This document shows positions 8,558 through 17,625 of a DNA stretch of 64,000 nt, piece after piece. Source of the DNA: Macrococcus bovicus (GTDB lineage Bacteria; Bacillota; Bacilli; Staphylococcales; Staphylococcaceae); NCBI RefSeq assembly GCF_004359575.1, contig NZ_SCWF01000003.1, positions 124,001 to 188,000 on the forward strand. Reading direction: 5' to 3'. Both the position numbers and the translations under genes were made by a program. The notes beneath the pieces are model-generated. The model saw nothing but the letters and a program-made list of their open reading frames with translations. It made no database searches and was not told the origin of the DNA. Position 1 is the first letter of the stretch, and each line of letters opens with the position of its first letter.

Positions 8558-9448
8558 ATGAATATAAAATTCTATGGTCTTATGCTGTTCGCTATCATTT
8601 TTTTAGCGGGATGCGGGAATAGTCTGCATGCCGATATTAAAGATTATAAGATGCAGATGAAAGATGTTCAATCTGAAGAAAAGAAATTAGTGAAATATAT
8701 CGATGAGCTGGCACTGGACAAAGTTGACCAGCTGATAGGTTCAGAAGTGACAGACCAGAAAAAGAGAAATTTACAGGAAAAAGAGCAGGTCATTCAAAAT
8801 AAAGTCTTACCTCAGCTCGCAGTATATGAAGATAAAATGAATAAAGTGAAGGTGGATAATCCGGATATACAGGAGGTCCATGATATTTATATCAGTAACT
8901 TTGATGAGAAAAAGACATTTATCCATAACATCTATACTTATATCTCACTTTATAATCATTCAATAGAATCTAACGAGGAAATTCTAGGTTATACCCAGAT
9001 CTTTGAGAAGAATAAGAAAACAAGTGAGAAATATGCAGCATTAGCTTCAGCGGATAAAAAGGAAGCAAAAGATTACAATCAATTAACGCAGGTCATCAAT
9101 CATAACAACGAAGAACTGAAAACGCATGTCGAAGAGTTGATGAATACTTCTGAAACATCCAGACGGATTGCTTTTATCGATAATAAACTGATACCGCTGC
9201 TCAACGGTCACGTAAAGTCTCTTAATCAGATTCATCTGACTGCTGAAAATACATTACGCTTAAGGCAGTCGCAGCTTGAAATCTACTATAGCTTGATCAG
9301 TTACTATAAAGAACGCAAGACCGCAATGAAAATAGAGGAGAAGCTCAGAAAATTACCCGTTCAGAATATCCTGTCAAAAGCCAAAGAAATCAAGACATTA
9401 GATAACCGGTATTACCAGGCACTAAAAAAACTTGAAGAGCAGGACTGA
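8558..9448 (+). CDS. EMYY-motif-type lipoprotein of unknown role
   Basis: This 296-residue lipoprotein has a signal MNIKFYGLMLFAIIFLAGC with lipobox C19. The rest is highly charged and almost all helical, probably coiled coil. Near residue 245 it has LEIYYSLISYYKER, which resembles the EMYY motif of a staphylococcal lipoprotein family found in the same neighbourhood next to murB. Function is unknown. It has its own promoter and a GCAAGGAG ribosome-binding site, and is flanked by genes on the opposite strand, so it is monocistronic. Confidence 0.75.
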   Translation: MNIKFYGLMLFAIIFLAGCGNSLHADIKDYKMQMKDVQSEEKKLVKYIDELALDKVDQLIGSEVTDQKKRNLQEKEQVIQNKVLPQLAVYEDKMNKVKVDNPDIQEVHDIYISNFDEKKTFIHNIYTYISLYNHSIESNEEILGYTQIFEKNKKTSEKYAALASADKKEAKDYNQLTQVINHNNEELKTHVEELMNTSETSRRIAFIDNKLIPLLNGHVKSLNQIHLTAENTLRLRQSQLEIYYSLISYYKERKTAMKIEEKLRKLPVQNILSKAKEIKTLDNRYYQALKKLEEQD

Positions 9449-9459
9449 CTCTTCAAGTT
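9429..9459. terminator. Terminator between the convergent lipoprotein and small membrane protein genes
   Basis: An 11-bp stem AACTTGAAGAG / CTCTTCAAGTT has a 9-nt loop. On the minus strand it is followed by a seven-T run, so it best terminates the minus-strand gene. Confidence 0.8.
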
Positions 9460-9658
9460 ACTTCTGCCTTAACTTTGACAGATAAATATTGCGCGCAATC
9501 ACGGTGATAATCCAGATACCGAAGGCGATAATAATCACCCATGATAATGTGGCGTTCTCCTGAAAGTCTATGACAAACAGGCAGACCGCAATCAGCAGAC
9601 AAGTATTGATCGTGTCAACTACACTCCAGCGTTTCACGGGAAGTGGGGGCTTGGCCAT
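9458..9658 (-). CDS. Small two-helix membrane protein, unknown function
   Basis: A 66-residue protein with two hydrophobic segments (about 13-28 and 37-54), a short proline-rich N-terminus (MAKPPLPVKRW) and a basic C-terminal tail. A good GGAGGG-type ribosome-binding site precedes the ATG. I do not recognise the family. Convergent placement with a shared terminator and a proper start support it as a real gene. Confidence 0.65.
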   Translation of the reverse strand: MAKPPLPVKRWSVVDTINTCLLIAVCLFVIDFQENATLSWVIIIAFGIWIITVIARNIYLSKLRQK

Positions 9659-9759
9659 AATATCCCTCCTTTTTAATTTAGATTATAACATGACTATTTA
9701 AAGCGGCGTGGGGTATTAAATAAATAAGTTAACGAGTTAACCAATGATGAGGTGAAAGA

Positions 9760-10080
9760 ATGGTTATTAAATTAAACAGTATTGAACAATTCGAACAGAC
9801 CATCCAGGAACATGATAAGGTCTTTGTGATGAAGCATTCCCTGACATGCCCGATTTCGTTGAACGCTTATGACCAGTATAATAATTTTCTGTATGAGCGT
9901 GATATGGATGGCTATTATCTGACCGTGCAGGAAGCGAGAGAACTTTCGAATTATATTGCTGAAAAGACCGGTATCAAACACGAATCACCGCAAGTGTTCT
10001 ATTTTGTAGATCAGCAGGTTGTCTGGCATGACTCTCACAATCATATTACGGTGTCTTCATTATCAGCAGCAGAAGAATAA
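9760..10080 (+). CDS. brxC: Bacilliredoxin-type monothiol protein, YtxJ/BrxC family
   Basis: This 106-residue thioredoxin-fold protein has the YtxJ hallmark HSLTCPIS with a single active-site cysteine C30, followed by DGYYLTVQEARELSNYIAEK and HESPQVFYF. YtxJ/BrxC proteins belong to the bacillithiol redox system and remove bacillithiol from oxidised protein thiols. The lone Cys followed by Pro-Ile-Ser fits that family. It is read with a GAGGTGAAAG ribosome-binding site. A hairpin with T run separates it from the glycerate kinase gene downstream. Confidence 0.88.
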   Translation: MVIKLNSIEQFEQTIQEHDKVFVMKHSLTCPISLNAYDQYNNFLYERDMDGYYLTVQEARELSNYIAEKTGIKHESPQVFYFVDQQVVWHDSHNHITVSSLSAAEE

Positions 10081-10086
10081 AAAGGG

Positions 10087-10120
10087 ATAACTGATAGCCT
10101 GGCTATTGGTTATTTATTTT
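10087..10120 (+). terminator. Hairpin with T run between brxC and glxK
   Basis: ATAACTGATAGCC pairs with GGCTATTGGTTAT allowing two G-U pairs, followed by TATTTATTTTTG. It may be a partial terminator, because glxK begins only 15 nt further on. Confidence 0.5.
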
Positions 10121-10134
10121 TGAAGGAGATTACA

Positions 10135-11202
10135 ATGAATATATTAGTGGCGATAGATCGTTTTGAAGATATATTGACGTCAGGTGAGGCGTCCAGTTAC
10201 ATCGAAGAAGGGGTAAGAGCCGTTTATCCTGACGGCAATATGATCAGTGTCCCTTTATTTGATGGTCAGAAACACCTGATTGAAGGCATCTTATCCTGGC
10301 AGCAAGGCATCAAATATCAATGGCAGGTTCCAGATGCTGATCTCAGGCAGCGTGATATGACAACGGCTGTAATCCAGGATTGTCTCTATATTGACTGTAC
10401 GCCGCTGTTCGGTGCTACAGCCAACCCGCTCAAGACTTCTTCATATGGTCTCGGTCAGGTGATATTGAACGGCCTTGATCTAGGGTATCGTTCGTTTACT
10501 ATTGCGTTAGGCGAATCAGAGGTCTATGACGGTGGTATCGGGCTGCTTGAAAAACTCGGCGCAGTATTCTTTGATAGAGAGGATAACAGAATGACGGGGC
10601 CGCTATCCTCAGAACACATTAAGTACGTCAGAAGAATGGATCTGAGCGGACTTGATGATCGTCTGTCGGAGAGCACCTTCAAAGTGATCAGTGACCGGGA
10701 TTATTATCTCTTCGGTAATGACAGCCAGATAGCGGCATCTCTGCTTGATGATACGGCAAAAATGACCATTGATAATAACATCTGGTATTTGAATGAGCAG
10801 TATAAAAAAGCGGGGCTGACTTTAAATCCGAAGAACGGTGGCCATGCAGGTGGATTGCGCAGTATCTTCGAGAGTCTGTTCGATGCGCGCATCCTGTCTT
10901 CAAAAGACATGATTTTTGAGGAGACCAGCCTGAAGGAACTTCTTGAAGAAGCAGATATTGTGGTCTACGGCGGCGGAACAATCAGCCCTTCTGACAGCTC
11001 ACTCGTCGCTCAAGCGATGACACAAAGAGCAGGCACACAACTATACATTTATCTGGCGGCAGGACAACAGTTTGCGCCGCCGGGTGAAGCCGTGCACTTT
11101 CTGAATGTCTATCCGGATATGACGACTGATACCGATAAACTGAAGCTGGGCATACAGCTGCAGAACGGCATTAAAACATTGCTGACCCTTGCAAAGCAAT
11201 AG
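10135..11202 (+). CDS. glxK: Glycerate kinase family protein (divergent)
   Basis: This 355-residue protein aligns with the GlxK type of glycerate kinase, which phosphorylates glycerate. TSSYGLGQVI matches the family SSYGLGELI. The usual GGSxTNDGGxG motif reads GESEVYDGGIG, and the PGAGAAGGLG loop reads NPKNGGHAGGLRS, so key positions have drifted. YGGGTISPSDSSL replaces the usual TGEGxxDxQT. The protein may act on another substrate or be weakly active. The start is the ATG at 10135, which has AAGGAG 6 nt upstream. Confidence 0.75.
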   Translation: MNILVAIDRFEDILTSGEASSYIEEGVRAVYPDGNMISVPLFDGQKHLIEGILSWQQGIKYQWQVPDADLRQRDMTTAVIQDCLYIDCTPLFGATANPLKTSSYGLGQVILNGLDLGYRSFTIALGESEVYDGGIGLLEKLGAVFFDREDNRMTGPLSSEHIKYVRRMDLSGLDDRLSESTFKVISDRDYYLFGNDSQIAASLLDDTAKMTIDNNIWYLNEQYKKAGLTLNPKNGGHAGGLRSIFESLFDARILSSKDMIFEETSLKELLEEADIVVYGGGTISPSDSSLVAQAMTQRAGTQLYIYLAAGQQFAPPGEAVHFLNVYPDMTTDTDKLKLGIQLQNGIKTLLTLAKQ

Positions 11203-11232
11203 AAGCCACTGAATTGTCAGTGGCTTCTTTTT
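11202..11232. terminator. Bidirectional terminator glxK/pepT
   Basis: An 11-bp stem GAAGCCACTGA / TCAGTGGCTTC with loop ATTG is followed by T5, between convergent genes. Confidence 0.92.
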
Positions 11233-12454
11233 ATGCAAGTTCTTCAAATTTTCTGATGATACCGACGATATGGTGTACGGATTTCTCCATATCATCAATA
11301 GAGACGTATTCGTAGGGGCCATGGAAGTTTTCAGCTCCAGTGAATAGGTTAGGCGTCGGCAGTCCCATATAAGAGAGCTGTGACCCATCTGTCCCGCCCC
11401 GGATCGGCTCGACAATCGGCTCGATTTCCAGTTCCTTCATCACTTGCAGCGGGATATCGATCAGCTGAGGATAAGGCTTGATTTTCTCACCCATATTGAA
11501 ATACTGGTCATGGATTTCTATATGCACAGACGTCTCGCCGTATGTCTCAGCAATAGTCTGAGCTGCACGCTGCATGGTTTCTTTACGTGCACTGAATTTC
11601 TCTTTGTCATGATCGCGGATGATATAGGAGAGAGAAGCAGCTTCCACAGAACCTGACATCTCAACAAGATGATAGAAGCCTTCGTAGCCTTCCGTCTGCT
11701 CAGGGACTTCGTGGGCCGGCAGCTGCTGATGAAAGGCCATTGCCAGTGTCTGTGCATTCACCATCTTATCTTTTGCGGAACCAGGGTGTACGTTGACTCC
11801 TTTGAAGTGTACCTCAACACCTGCTGCATTGAAACTTTCATATTGCAGTTCTCCGCGACGGCCGCCGTCAATCGTATAGGCAAATTCAGCCCCGAAACGT
11901 TCAACATCGAAGTGGTGAGGACCCCGGCCGATTTCCTCATCTGGTGTAAAGGCGAAGCGGATAGTGCCGTGCTTGATTTCTGGATGATTCTGCAGATAGA
12001 TGATGGTCTCCATGATCTCGGTGATCCCCGCTTTATTGTCAGCGCCGAGTAAAGTTGTACCATCTGTTGTCATTAACGTATGGCCAGTATAGTGCTGAAG
12101 CTCCGGGAACTTCTCTTTGGCGATCACTAAGCCATTTTTTAAGGTGATATCGCTGCCGTCATAAGACTCGATGATCTGCGGCTGAACGCGAGTGCCTGTA
12201 AAGTCTGTTGCTGTGTCCACATGTGCCAGAAGTCCTAGAACCGGCACTTCTTTGTCACTGTTAGCGGGCAGTGTCGCCATCAGATAACCTTTATCATCGA
12301 CGGAGACTTCAAGACCTAACGCGCTTATCTCGCTTTCCAGTAAGCGCAGTAAGTCCCACTGCTTCTCTGTAGATGGTGTAGTCGTACTTGCTGCATCTGA
12401 TTGTGTGTCGATCTGAACATAACGACTCAGACGGTCGATTAATGCTTGTTTCAA
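11231..12454 (-). CDS. pepT: Peptidase T (tripeptide aminopeptidase)
   Basis: This 407-residue M20-family dinuclear zinc peptidase releases the N-terminal residue of tripeptides in the cytoplasm. Metal and catalytic segments are visible: [39 protein letters not shown] and [28 protein letters not shown] lies near the C-terminus. Length is standard. The start is an ATG after GGGAGGGG. Upstream on the same strand are the two threonine/serine exporter genes; no clear terminator separates them. Confidence 0.96.
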   Translation of the reverse strand: MKQALIDRLSRYVQIDTQSDAASTTTPSTEKQWDLLRLLESEISALGLEVSVDDKGYLMATLPANSDKEVPVLGLLAHVDTATDFTGTRVQPQIIESYDGSDITLKNGLVIAKEKFPELQHYTGHTLMTTDGTTLLGADNKAGITEIMETIIYLQNHPEIKHGTIRFAFTPDEEIGRGPHHFDVERFGAEFAYTIDGGRRGELQYESFNAAGVEVHFKGVNVHPGSAKDKMVNAQTLAMAFHQQLPAHEVPEQTEGYEGFYHLVEMSGSVEAASLSYIIRDHDKEKFSARKETMQRAAQTIAETYGETSVHIEIHDQYFNMGEKIKPYPQLIDIPLQVMKELEIEPIVEPIRGGTDGSQLSYMGLPTPNLFTGAENFHGPYEYVSIDDMEKSVHHIVGIIRKFEELA

Positions 12455-12481
12455 TTGAACCCCTCCCTTGTTGTCCCCTTA

Positions 12482-12964
12482 TTATAACGAATTTTGTCTT
12501 CTGTGAACATATCTGCGTACTCTGAAGAAAGAGTGGAAAATCATTTCTGCGACGATGAGACCGAAAGCAATAGCCCCGGATATGAGCGCAACCTTTATTC
12601 CGTTCTGAATCGCCGTATCATAATCATTGATGATCAGATTTTTGGTTGCATCATAAGCAAGTCCTCCGGGCACGAGCGGAATGATGCCCGCTACATAGAA
12701 AATGATGACCGGCTGCTTGTAATACCGGCTCATTAAGTGAGCGGTGATGCCTAAGAATAGAGCGCCCGCAAATGAGGCGGTCACCGCTGAGACGTCGTAA
12801 GTGAAGAGCACATAATAGATGATCCAGCCGACAGCGCCGACAAAGCCGCACGGTAACAGCAGTCTTCTTGGTGCATTGAAGACAATGGCGAAGAAAACCG
12901 TGGCAAAGAAGCTGGTGATAAACTGCAGGGCGAACCAGAGCATTTCTAAAGTAAAATCAGACAT
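12482..12964 (-). CDS. Threonine/serine exporter family, small (YjjB-type) subunit
   Basis: A 160-residue integral membrane protein with about five helices, matching the ThrE_2/DUF3815 half of split ThrE-type exporters. NAPRRLLLPCGFVGAVGW and GIIPLVPGG are the family motifs. Its start overlaps the end of the larger partner by 19 nt, so the two are translationally coupled and form a two-component transporter. Threonine/serine export is known for ThrE of Corynebacterium; some split homologues move other small acids, so the substrate is open. Confidence 0.85.
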   Translation of the reverse strand: MSDFTLEMLWFALQFITSFFATVFFAIVFNAPRRLLLPCGFVGAVGWIIYYVLFTYDVSAVTASFAGALFLGITAHLMSRYYKQPVIIFYVAGIIPLVPGGLAYDATKNLIINDYDTAIQNGIKVALISGAIAFGLIVAEMIFHSFFRVRRYVHRRQNSL

Positions 12965-13695
12965 ACTGCAACCCCCGTTCCGATTGCAAAAGCAGTCAGA
13001 CTTGCTTCGACGCCCTTGACTGCCCCTGCGAGAAGATGCGCCGCCATGAGATCCCGGATGGCATTTGTAATGAGTACACCCGGGACAAGAGGCATCACAG
13101 CAGAGATGATGACTTTATTAAGCGAGACCCCACCTAAATAATTCACGGCGAGGAGAGCAGTGATCGCAATCACAAATGCACCGCCAAACTCAGCGAAGAA
13201 TTTCAGGCGGGTATGCTCCTGGATAAATTCAGCGACCATCAGGCCGATACCGCCCGCGATAATGCTTGGAATGATATCCCGGAAATCTCCGTTGAACATA
13301 ATAAGGAACAGGCCGCTGACAATAGCCGCTGACATCATGCGCAGCCAGTAAGGAAAGTGCTGATTGGATGCTGCCAGATCCTGCAGCGCTTCATGGGCGG
13401 TCTCAAGTGATAAGACATCCGCCGTAATGGCCCGTGATATCTCATTGGTTTCTGCGATTTTCTCGAGGTCTGTTGTTCGTGATAAGACCCGTAGAAGTCT
13501 CGATGATGACTCTGAAGAAGCAGAGAATATGATGGCTGTTGGTGTGACAAAACTGTTGGTGGAATGTAGTCCGTAGTGTCTCGCGATTCGTGTCATCGTA
13601 TCTTCGACGCGGTAAGTTTCTGCACCGCTTTCCAGCAGGATTTTACCGGCGAGTAAGACAACGGCAATGACTTTATTTTCATCTATCTGATTCAT
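12946..13695 (-). CDS. Threonine/serine exporter family, large (YjjP/DUF1212-type) subunit
   Basis: This 249-residue protein has a cytoplasmic N-terminal half (AGKILLESGAETYRVEDTM, the family signature) and four to five C-terminal membrane helices containing MPLVPGVLITNAIRDL. It pairs with the overlapping small subunit downstream. The start is set at 13693-13695 because AAGGAGG lies 6 nt before this ATG; an ATG six codons further upstream would put the ribosome-binding site inside the gene. An intrinsic terminator separates it from the gene for the GGDEF protein. Confidence 0.87.
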   Translation of the reverse strand: MNQIDENKVIAVVLLAGKILLESGAETYRVEDTMTRIARHYGLHSTNSFVTPTAIIFSASSESSSRLLRVLSRTTDLEKIAETNEISRAITADVLSLETAHEALQDLAASNQHFPYWLRMMSAAIVSGLFLIMFNGDFRDIIPSIIAGGIGLMVAEFIQEHTRLKFFAEFGGAFVIAITALLAVNYLGGVSLNKVIISAVMPLVPGVLITNAIRDLMAAHLLAGAVKGVEASLTAFAIGTGVAVCLILL

Positions 13696-13719
13696 GATGA
13701 CCTCCTTGTTCATAAAAAA

Positions 13720-13747
13720 AATAACAGAAAGGAGCCTTTCTGTTATT
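13720..13747 (-). terminator. Terminator of the yitT-gdpS operon
   Basis: A 13-bp stem AATAACAGAAAGG / CCTTTCTGTTATT with a two-base centre is followed on the minus strand by seven Ts. Confidence 0.88.
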
Positions 13748-14804
13748 TAATAATAGGGTTGAACATCACCGTGTCGCGTCCTTGTTCTTTAGCAGCATGA
13801 AGCGTATCATCTGCATCTTTAAAGATTTTGCGATGCGATTTGATATCCTTTTCTTGAAGATACCCAACACCGATAGAGACAGTCAAGGAAATTGTTTCTT
13901 TGTTCGGTAGGTGGAACGCAGAATTTTTGACGCCTTTACGAATACTTTCGGCAAGTTTGATCGCCGCATCGAGTGTGACATCTGTCAGAATGACGGAAAA
14001 TTCCTCACCGCCATTACGATAAGCTTTAATATTTCTTGGGATATAGTTGGTCAGCACCTGGCCCATCTGTCTTAAGACGGCGTCACCCGCATTATGGCCG
14101 TATGCATCGTTGACATCTTTAAAGCCGTCGATATCAATCAGTAAGAGCGCAATAGTACGGTGTTCAGCTTCATAGCTCAGTTTATTCAGTGAGCGGTCAA
14201 ATTCTCTCACATTGCCGAGGCCTGTTAAATAGTCCATCGTCTTCTCATTTTCATAGCGCTGGATCAGCTGAGAGATGCGCCAGATATCGACGAACATCAG
14301 ACTGCTGCAGATGGACAGGATAAAAGATGAACAGAATATCAGAATGAAATATTCCATTGGATGCGTCAGGTCTCTGAAATACAGACTGGCTGCAATGATA
14401 GCGAGACCGATGGCTGTCAGCCACTGGATACTGACGAAGTGAGAATAGGAGAGAAAAGGACCTATCAGCCCGGTGACAGCCGCAATGACAAGAAGGATGA
14501 TCGCAATATCCATGTCGTAGCCGAGCCAGAAGACTGCCACCAGACTCGTCACGACAGCACCTAGCATCGTATAGACAAAATTAGTATAACGAGCAAGAAA
14601 CAATAAGGGAACGAAAGCCAGCACAAAAGTGACATCATCGAACTGAAGCGGGTTGGTCAGTAACAGACAGCTGATGAAAGTCATCAGCAGCGTAATATAA
14701 TTTTTTGAGAAGACAATTTCTTTCTCTTCAAAAAACTGCAGGCGATGGAAAAGATAGAATCCGCTGATGGTAATCGCAACATTAAATATCAGGGTCTCAA
14801 TCAT
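13743..14804 (-). CDS. gdpS: GGDEF protein, GdpS family
   Basis: This 353-residue protein has about six N-terminal membrane helices (residues 1-185) and a C-terminal GGDEF domain with DYLTGLGNVREFD, DIDGFKDVNDAYGH and the active-site sequence GGEEF at about residue 265. It matches GdpS, the single conserved GGDEF protein of staphylococci. In Staphylococcus GdpS affects biofilm genes, apparently without needing cyclic-di-GMP synthesis. The ATG at 14802-14804 is chosen because AAGGA lies 8 nt upstream; it overlaps the end of the YitT gene by 8 nt, showing coupling. Confidence 0.9.
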   Translation of the reverse strand: MIETLIFNVAITISGFYLFHRLQFFEEKEIVFSKNYITLLMTFISCLLLTNPLQFDDVTFVLAFVPLLFLARYTNFVYTMLGAVVTSLVAVFWLGYDMDIAIILLVIAAVTGLIGPFLSYSHFVSIQWLTAIGLAIIAASLYFRDLTHPMEYFILIFCSSFILSICSSLMFVDIWRISQLIQRYENEKTMDYLTGLGNVREFDRSLNKLSYEAEHRTIALLLIDIDGFKDVNDAYGHNAGDAVLRQMGQVLTNYIPRNIKAYRNGGEEFSVILTDVTLDAAIKLAESIRKGVKNSAFHLPNKETISLTVSIGVGYLQEKDIKSHRKIFKDADDTLHAAKEQGRDTVMFNPIIK

Positions 14805-15666
14805 GTGGCACATCCTTAGTCATATAGTTTTTTTCTTTTGAGAATCCGCGGCCGATAATGTCGGATGCGCTCAGGAAGACGGTGAAGGCATCGAGATTTT
14901 CATCGTTGATCACCTGCTTGAAATAAATCGCTTCCCGCTGCTCCATGACCGAAAACAGCAATGTCTTCTCTTCGCCGGTGAAACCGCCCATAGAACTGAT
15001 TTTGGTATAACCACGTTCAACCGTGTCATAAATCAGCTGACCGACCACAGCCTCCTGATCTGTAATGATGAAGACGAGCTTATTGTCACCAGCTTTCAGT
15101 TCGACGAAATCGATGACCTTACTTGTCACGTAGATGGATATTAATGCATAAAGCGCAGATTCAAAGCTGAGGACGAATGCACTGAGCAGCACGACGACAG
15201 CATCGACTATCAGCTGACAGAACCCGCTGGATAATGATGTATATTTTTTTACGATCTGAGCAAGCGTCGCAGTCCCGCCTGTTGAGCCTTTACCGCGGTA
15301 GACAAGACCGAGGCCGATCCCGAGGACAATCCCGCCGTAGATAGCACCTAGGAGAGAGTTATGGACACCGTGAACGACGAAATCTTTCGAGATAAAGATA
15401 AAGAAGGGGATCAGGAAAGTCGCGATTGCTGTCTTCAGACTGAACGAGCGTCCGAGAACAATCCATCCGGCAATAAAAATCGGAATATTAATCAAGGCCT
15501 GGGTCAGATAAGGCTGAATGCGGAAAGCGTTATAAAGTATGGTGCTGACACCCGATATCCCACCCGCTGCTATCTCAGAGGGGAGCAGAAAAAAGTTATA
15601 GCTGATACCGACCAGAATAGAACCTATAATCATGTAGAAATAATCTCTTAAAACCGGATTTTTCAT
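14797..15666 (-). CDS. YitT family membrane protein (DUF161 plus DUF2179)
   Basis: This 289-residue protein has five N-terminal helices with repeated glycine motifs (AAGGISGVSTIL, GSTGGTATLAQIVKKY) and a soluble C-terminal DUF2179 domain from about residue 200 (TDQEAVVGQLIYDTVERGYT). The family is widespread in Firmicutes and its transport role is not settled. It ends within the start of gdpS. A TCCTCC complement at 15671 gives a strong ribosome-binding site. It is divergent from tagO across 165 bp that hold inverted repeats. Confidence 0.87.
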   Translation of the reverse strand: MKNPVLRDYFYMIIGSILVGISYNFFLLPSEIAAGGISGVSTILYNAFRIQPYLTQALINIPIFIAGWIVLGRSFSLKTAIATFLIPFFIFISKDFVVHGVHNSLLGAIYGGIVLGIGLGLVYRGKGSTGGTATLAQIVKKYTSLSSGFCQLIVDAVVVLLSAFVLSFESALYALISIYVTSKVIDFVELKAGDNKLVFIITDQEAVVGQLIYDTVERGYTKISSMGGFTGEEKTLLFSVMEQREAIYFKQVINDENLDAFTVFLSASDIIGRGFSKEKNYMTKDVPHD

Positions 15667-15831
15667 ATAATCCTCCTTCTTATAAATTGTATTTTTTCAT
15701 TAACCGTCTTATTATGAGTCATAAATGAACATTCGTCAATGACGTCAGCAGTCATAATAAATATTTAATATAATTCCTAGATGTAGACGATTATGCTATA
15801 TTTAAAGATAAGATAAACCTCGAGGTGGTCT

Positions 15832-16875
15832 ATGTTTACCTTAAAGCTGATTGCTATTACAGCAGCTATTTCCTACTGTCTGACGCCGCTTTTGATCTGG
15901 GTCTCTCCCTACATCGGCGCAATGGACAAACCTAATATACGCAAAGTTCATAAAGAGCCTGTTTCAGTTATCGGTGGACTAGCCCTGCTTATCTCATTTC
16001 TGATTGGTATTAAAATCGCGCAGCCGATAGAGGAAGAAATTGTTCCCCTGGTGATAGGGGCCATCCTGATTAATTTGCTCGGCCTGATTGATGATATATT
16101 TGATCTGAAGCCTATTATTAAACTGATCGGACAGATCTTAATCAGTCTGGTCGTGGTCTATCATGGCATTACAATTGATCTGATCACGTTACCCTTTGGC
16201 GTCATCATCCAGTTTGGCGTCCTCAGTGTCCCGGTGACGATTCTCTGGATTGTCGCTGTGACAAATGCCATCAATTTAGTGGATGGACTGGATGGTCTCG
16301 CATCGGGTGTTTCAATGATTGCGCTCGGTACTATCGGCCTTATTGCCATCTTCCAGGGCAATATTTTTATTTTGATGATCTGCAGCGTACTGATCGGCTC
16401 GCTGCTCGGTTTTATTCGCTATAATTTTTATCCGGCGAAGATCTTTCTGGGTGATAACGGTGCCTTGACGCTCGGTTTTATCATCGGGGTGCTCAGTCTG
16501 CTCGGCTTCAAGAATATTACGTTGATCTCGCTCCTGTTCCCGATTATTATTCTGGGGGTGCCATTCATCGATATGGTCTTTGCGATGATCAGACGCTACT
16601 TGAAAGGTCAGCCGGTTATGCAGGCGGATAAGTCTCATCTGCATCATAAGCTGCTCGATCACGGTTACTCACATCCGCAGACGGTTATCCTCATTTATTC
16701 CATAGCGCTGCTCTTCAGTTCAGCATCCGTCATTCTTTACTTATCGACCAATATCGGTGCCATTGTCATGACCGTTCTTATTCTGTTTACCATTGAGATG
16801 ATTGTAGAATTTACCGGTTTGATTGATGACAACTATAAGCCGCTCATCAAGCTCTATCGAAAAATCATTAAATAG
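15832..16875 (+). CDS. tagO: UDP-GlcNAc:undecaprenyl-phosphate GlcNAc-1-phosphate transferase
   Basis: This 347-residue polytopic enzyme catalyses the first step of wall teichoic acid synthesis, linking GlcNAc-1-P to undecaprenyl phosphate. About ten helices are visible. Family motifs include DKPNIRKVHKEPV, LLGLIDDIFDLKP (metal-binding DDxxD region), NAINLVDGLDGLA, KIFLGDNGALTLGF and the HLHHKLLDHG cytoplasmic loop. It matches TagO/TarO more closely than MraY. The gene has an AGGTGG ribosome-binding site and ends 8 nt inside the convergent IMPACT-family gene. Confidence 0.95.
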   Translation: MFTLKLIAITAAISYCLTPLLIWVSPYIGAMDKPNIRKVHKEPVSVIGGLALLISFLIGIKIAQPIEEEIVPLVIGAILINLLGLIDDIFDLKPIIKLIGQILISLVVVYHGITIDLITLPFGVIIQFGVLSVPVTILWIVAVTNAINLVDGLDGLASGVSMIALGTIGLIAIFQGNIFILMICSVLIGSLLGFIRYNFYPAKIFLGDNGALTLGFIIGVLSLLGFKNITLISLLFPIIILGVPFIDMVFAMIRRYLKGQPVMQADKSHLHHKLLDHGYSHPQTVILIYSIALLFSSASVILYLSTNIGAIVMTVLILFTIEMIVEFTGLIDDNYKPLIKLYRKIIK

Positions 16876-17503
16876 ATAGTGGAAAAGGAAGCATCAGTTC
16901 TGCTTCTTTTTTTATTTGGCCCTGACCTTGTGTGGTCTCGCTGACAAAGCTTTCGAAGCTTGCGACATCTTCAGCCGTCACGTGGATGCTGTACGTCACC
17001 TTATCGGTATAGACTTGGTCGACGATTTCGTAAGGCTGGTCGGCGATATCATATTCAAAGCGGCCCGTCTGATCATAGTTCAGCGTCACCTCGTAAAGTA
17101 TGGCATTCTGGATGCGTACTTTCCCGGCTGCTTTGATGGCCTCTGTTACACCTGACTGATAAGCACGGATAAGGCCGCCTGTACCGAGTTTGATGCCGCC
17201 GAAATAACGTGTGACGATAGCGACGACATTATGGATATCCTCTTTTTTCAGCGTCTCCAGCATCGGGACACCTGCAGTGCCGGATGGTTCACCGTCATCA
17301 TTCGCCTTTTGGATCTGGTGCTGGTCCCCTATTGTATAGGCAGAGCAGTTATGGTTCGCCGTCTTATGCAGTGCTTTGATCTCCGCTATCCGCCCTTTTG
17401 CTTCTTCCTCATTCTCGACTTTAAAGAGATAAGTGATAAAGCGGGATTTATTGATCAGTTCTTCTGTTTCAAAGTCCTCTTTAATCGTGATATAGTTCTC
17501 CAT
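16868..17503 (-). CDS. YigZ/IMPACT family protein (YvyE-like)
   Basis: This 211-residue protein has the N-terminal UPF0029/IMPACT domain with NHNCSAYTIG, NDDGEPSGTAGVPMLETL and VTRYFGGIKLGTGGLIRAY, and a C-terminal DUF1949 domain. Bacterial YigZ proteins are linked to translation or nucleic-acid binding but have no agreed function. The tagO-yvyE-degV-comF neighbourhood is conserved with Bacillus. The start ATG at 17501-17503 follows GGAGG at 7 nt; longer frames lack a ribosome-binding site. Confidence 0.9.
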   Translation of the reverse strand: MENYITIKEDFETEELINKSRFITYLFKVENEEEAKGRIAEIKALHKTANHNCSAYTIGDQHQIQKANDDGEPSGTAGVPMLETLKKEDIHNVVAIVTRYFGGIKLGTGGLIRAYQSGVTEAIKAAGKVRIQNAILYEVTLNYDQTGRFEYDIADQPYEIVDQVYTDKVTYSIHVTAEDVASFESFVSETTQGQGQIKKEAELMLPFPLSI

Positions 17504-17625
17504 TCTGCATTCCTCCATATTCATTTTCAGTATAGTCAACTTGCGACACATCAACAATGCTTTAACTTTATTTTTAGGATAAAAATGGTATGATACTTGT
17601 GTGGGGAACTGTAAGGAGGGAAGTT

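Noticed and set aside
17501-17557. Extended N-terminus of the IMPACT-family protein
   Set aside because: The ribosome-binding site supports the ATG at 17501-17503; upstream codons are not protein-like.
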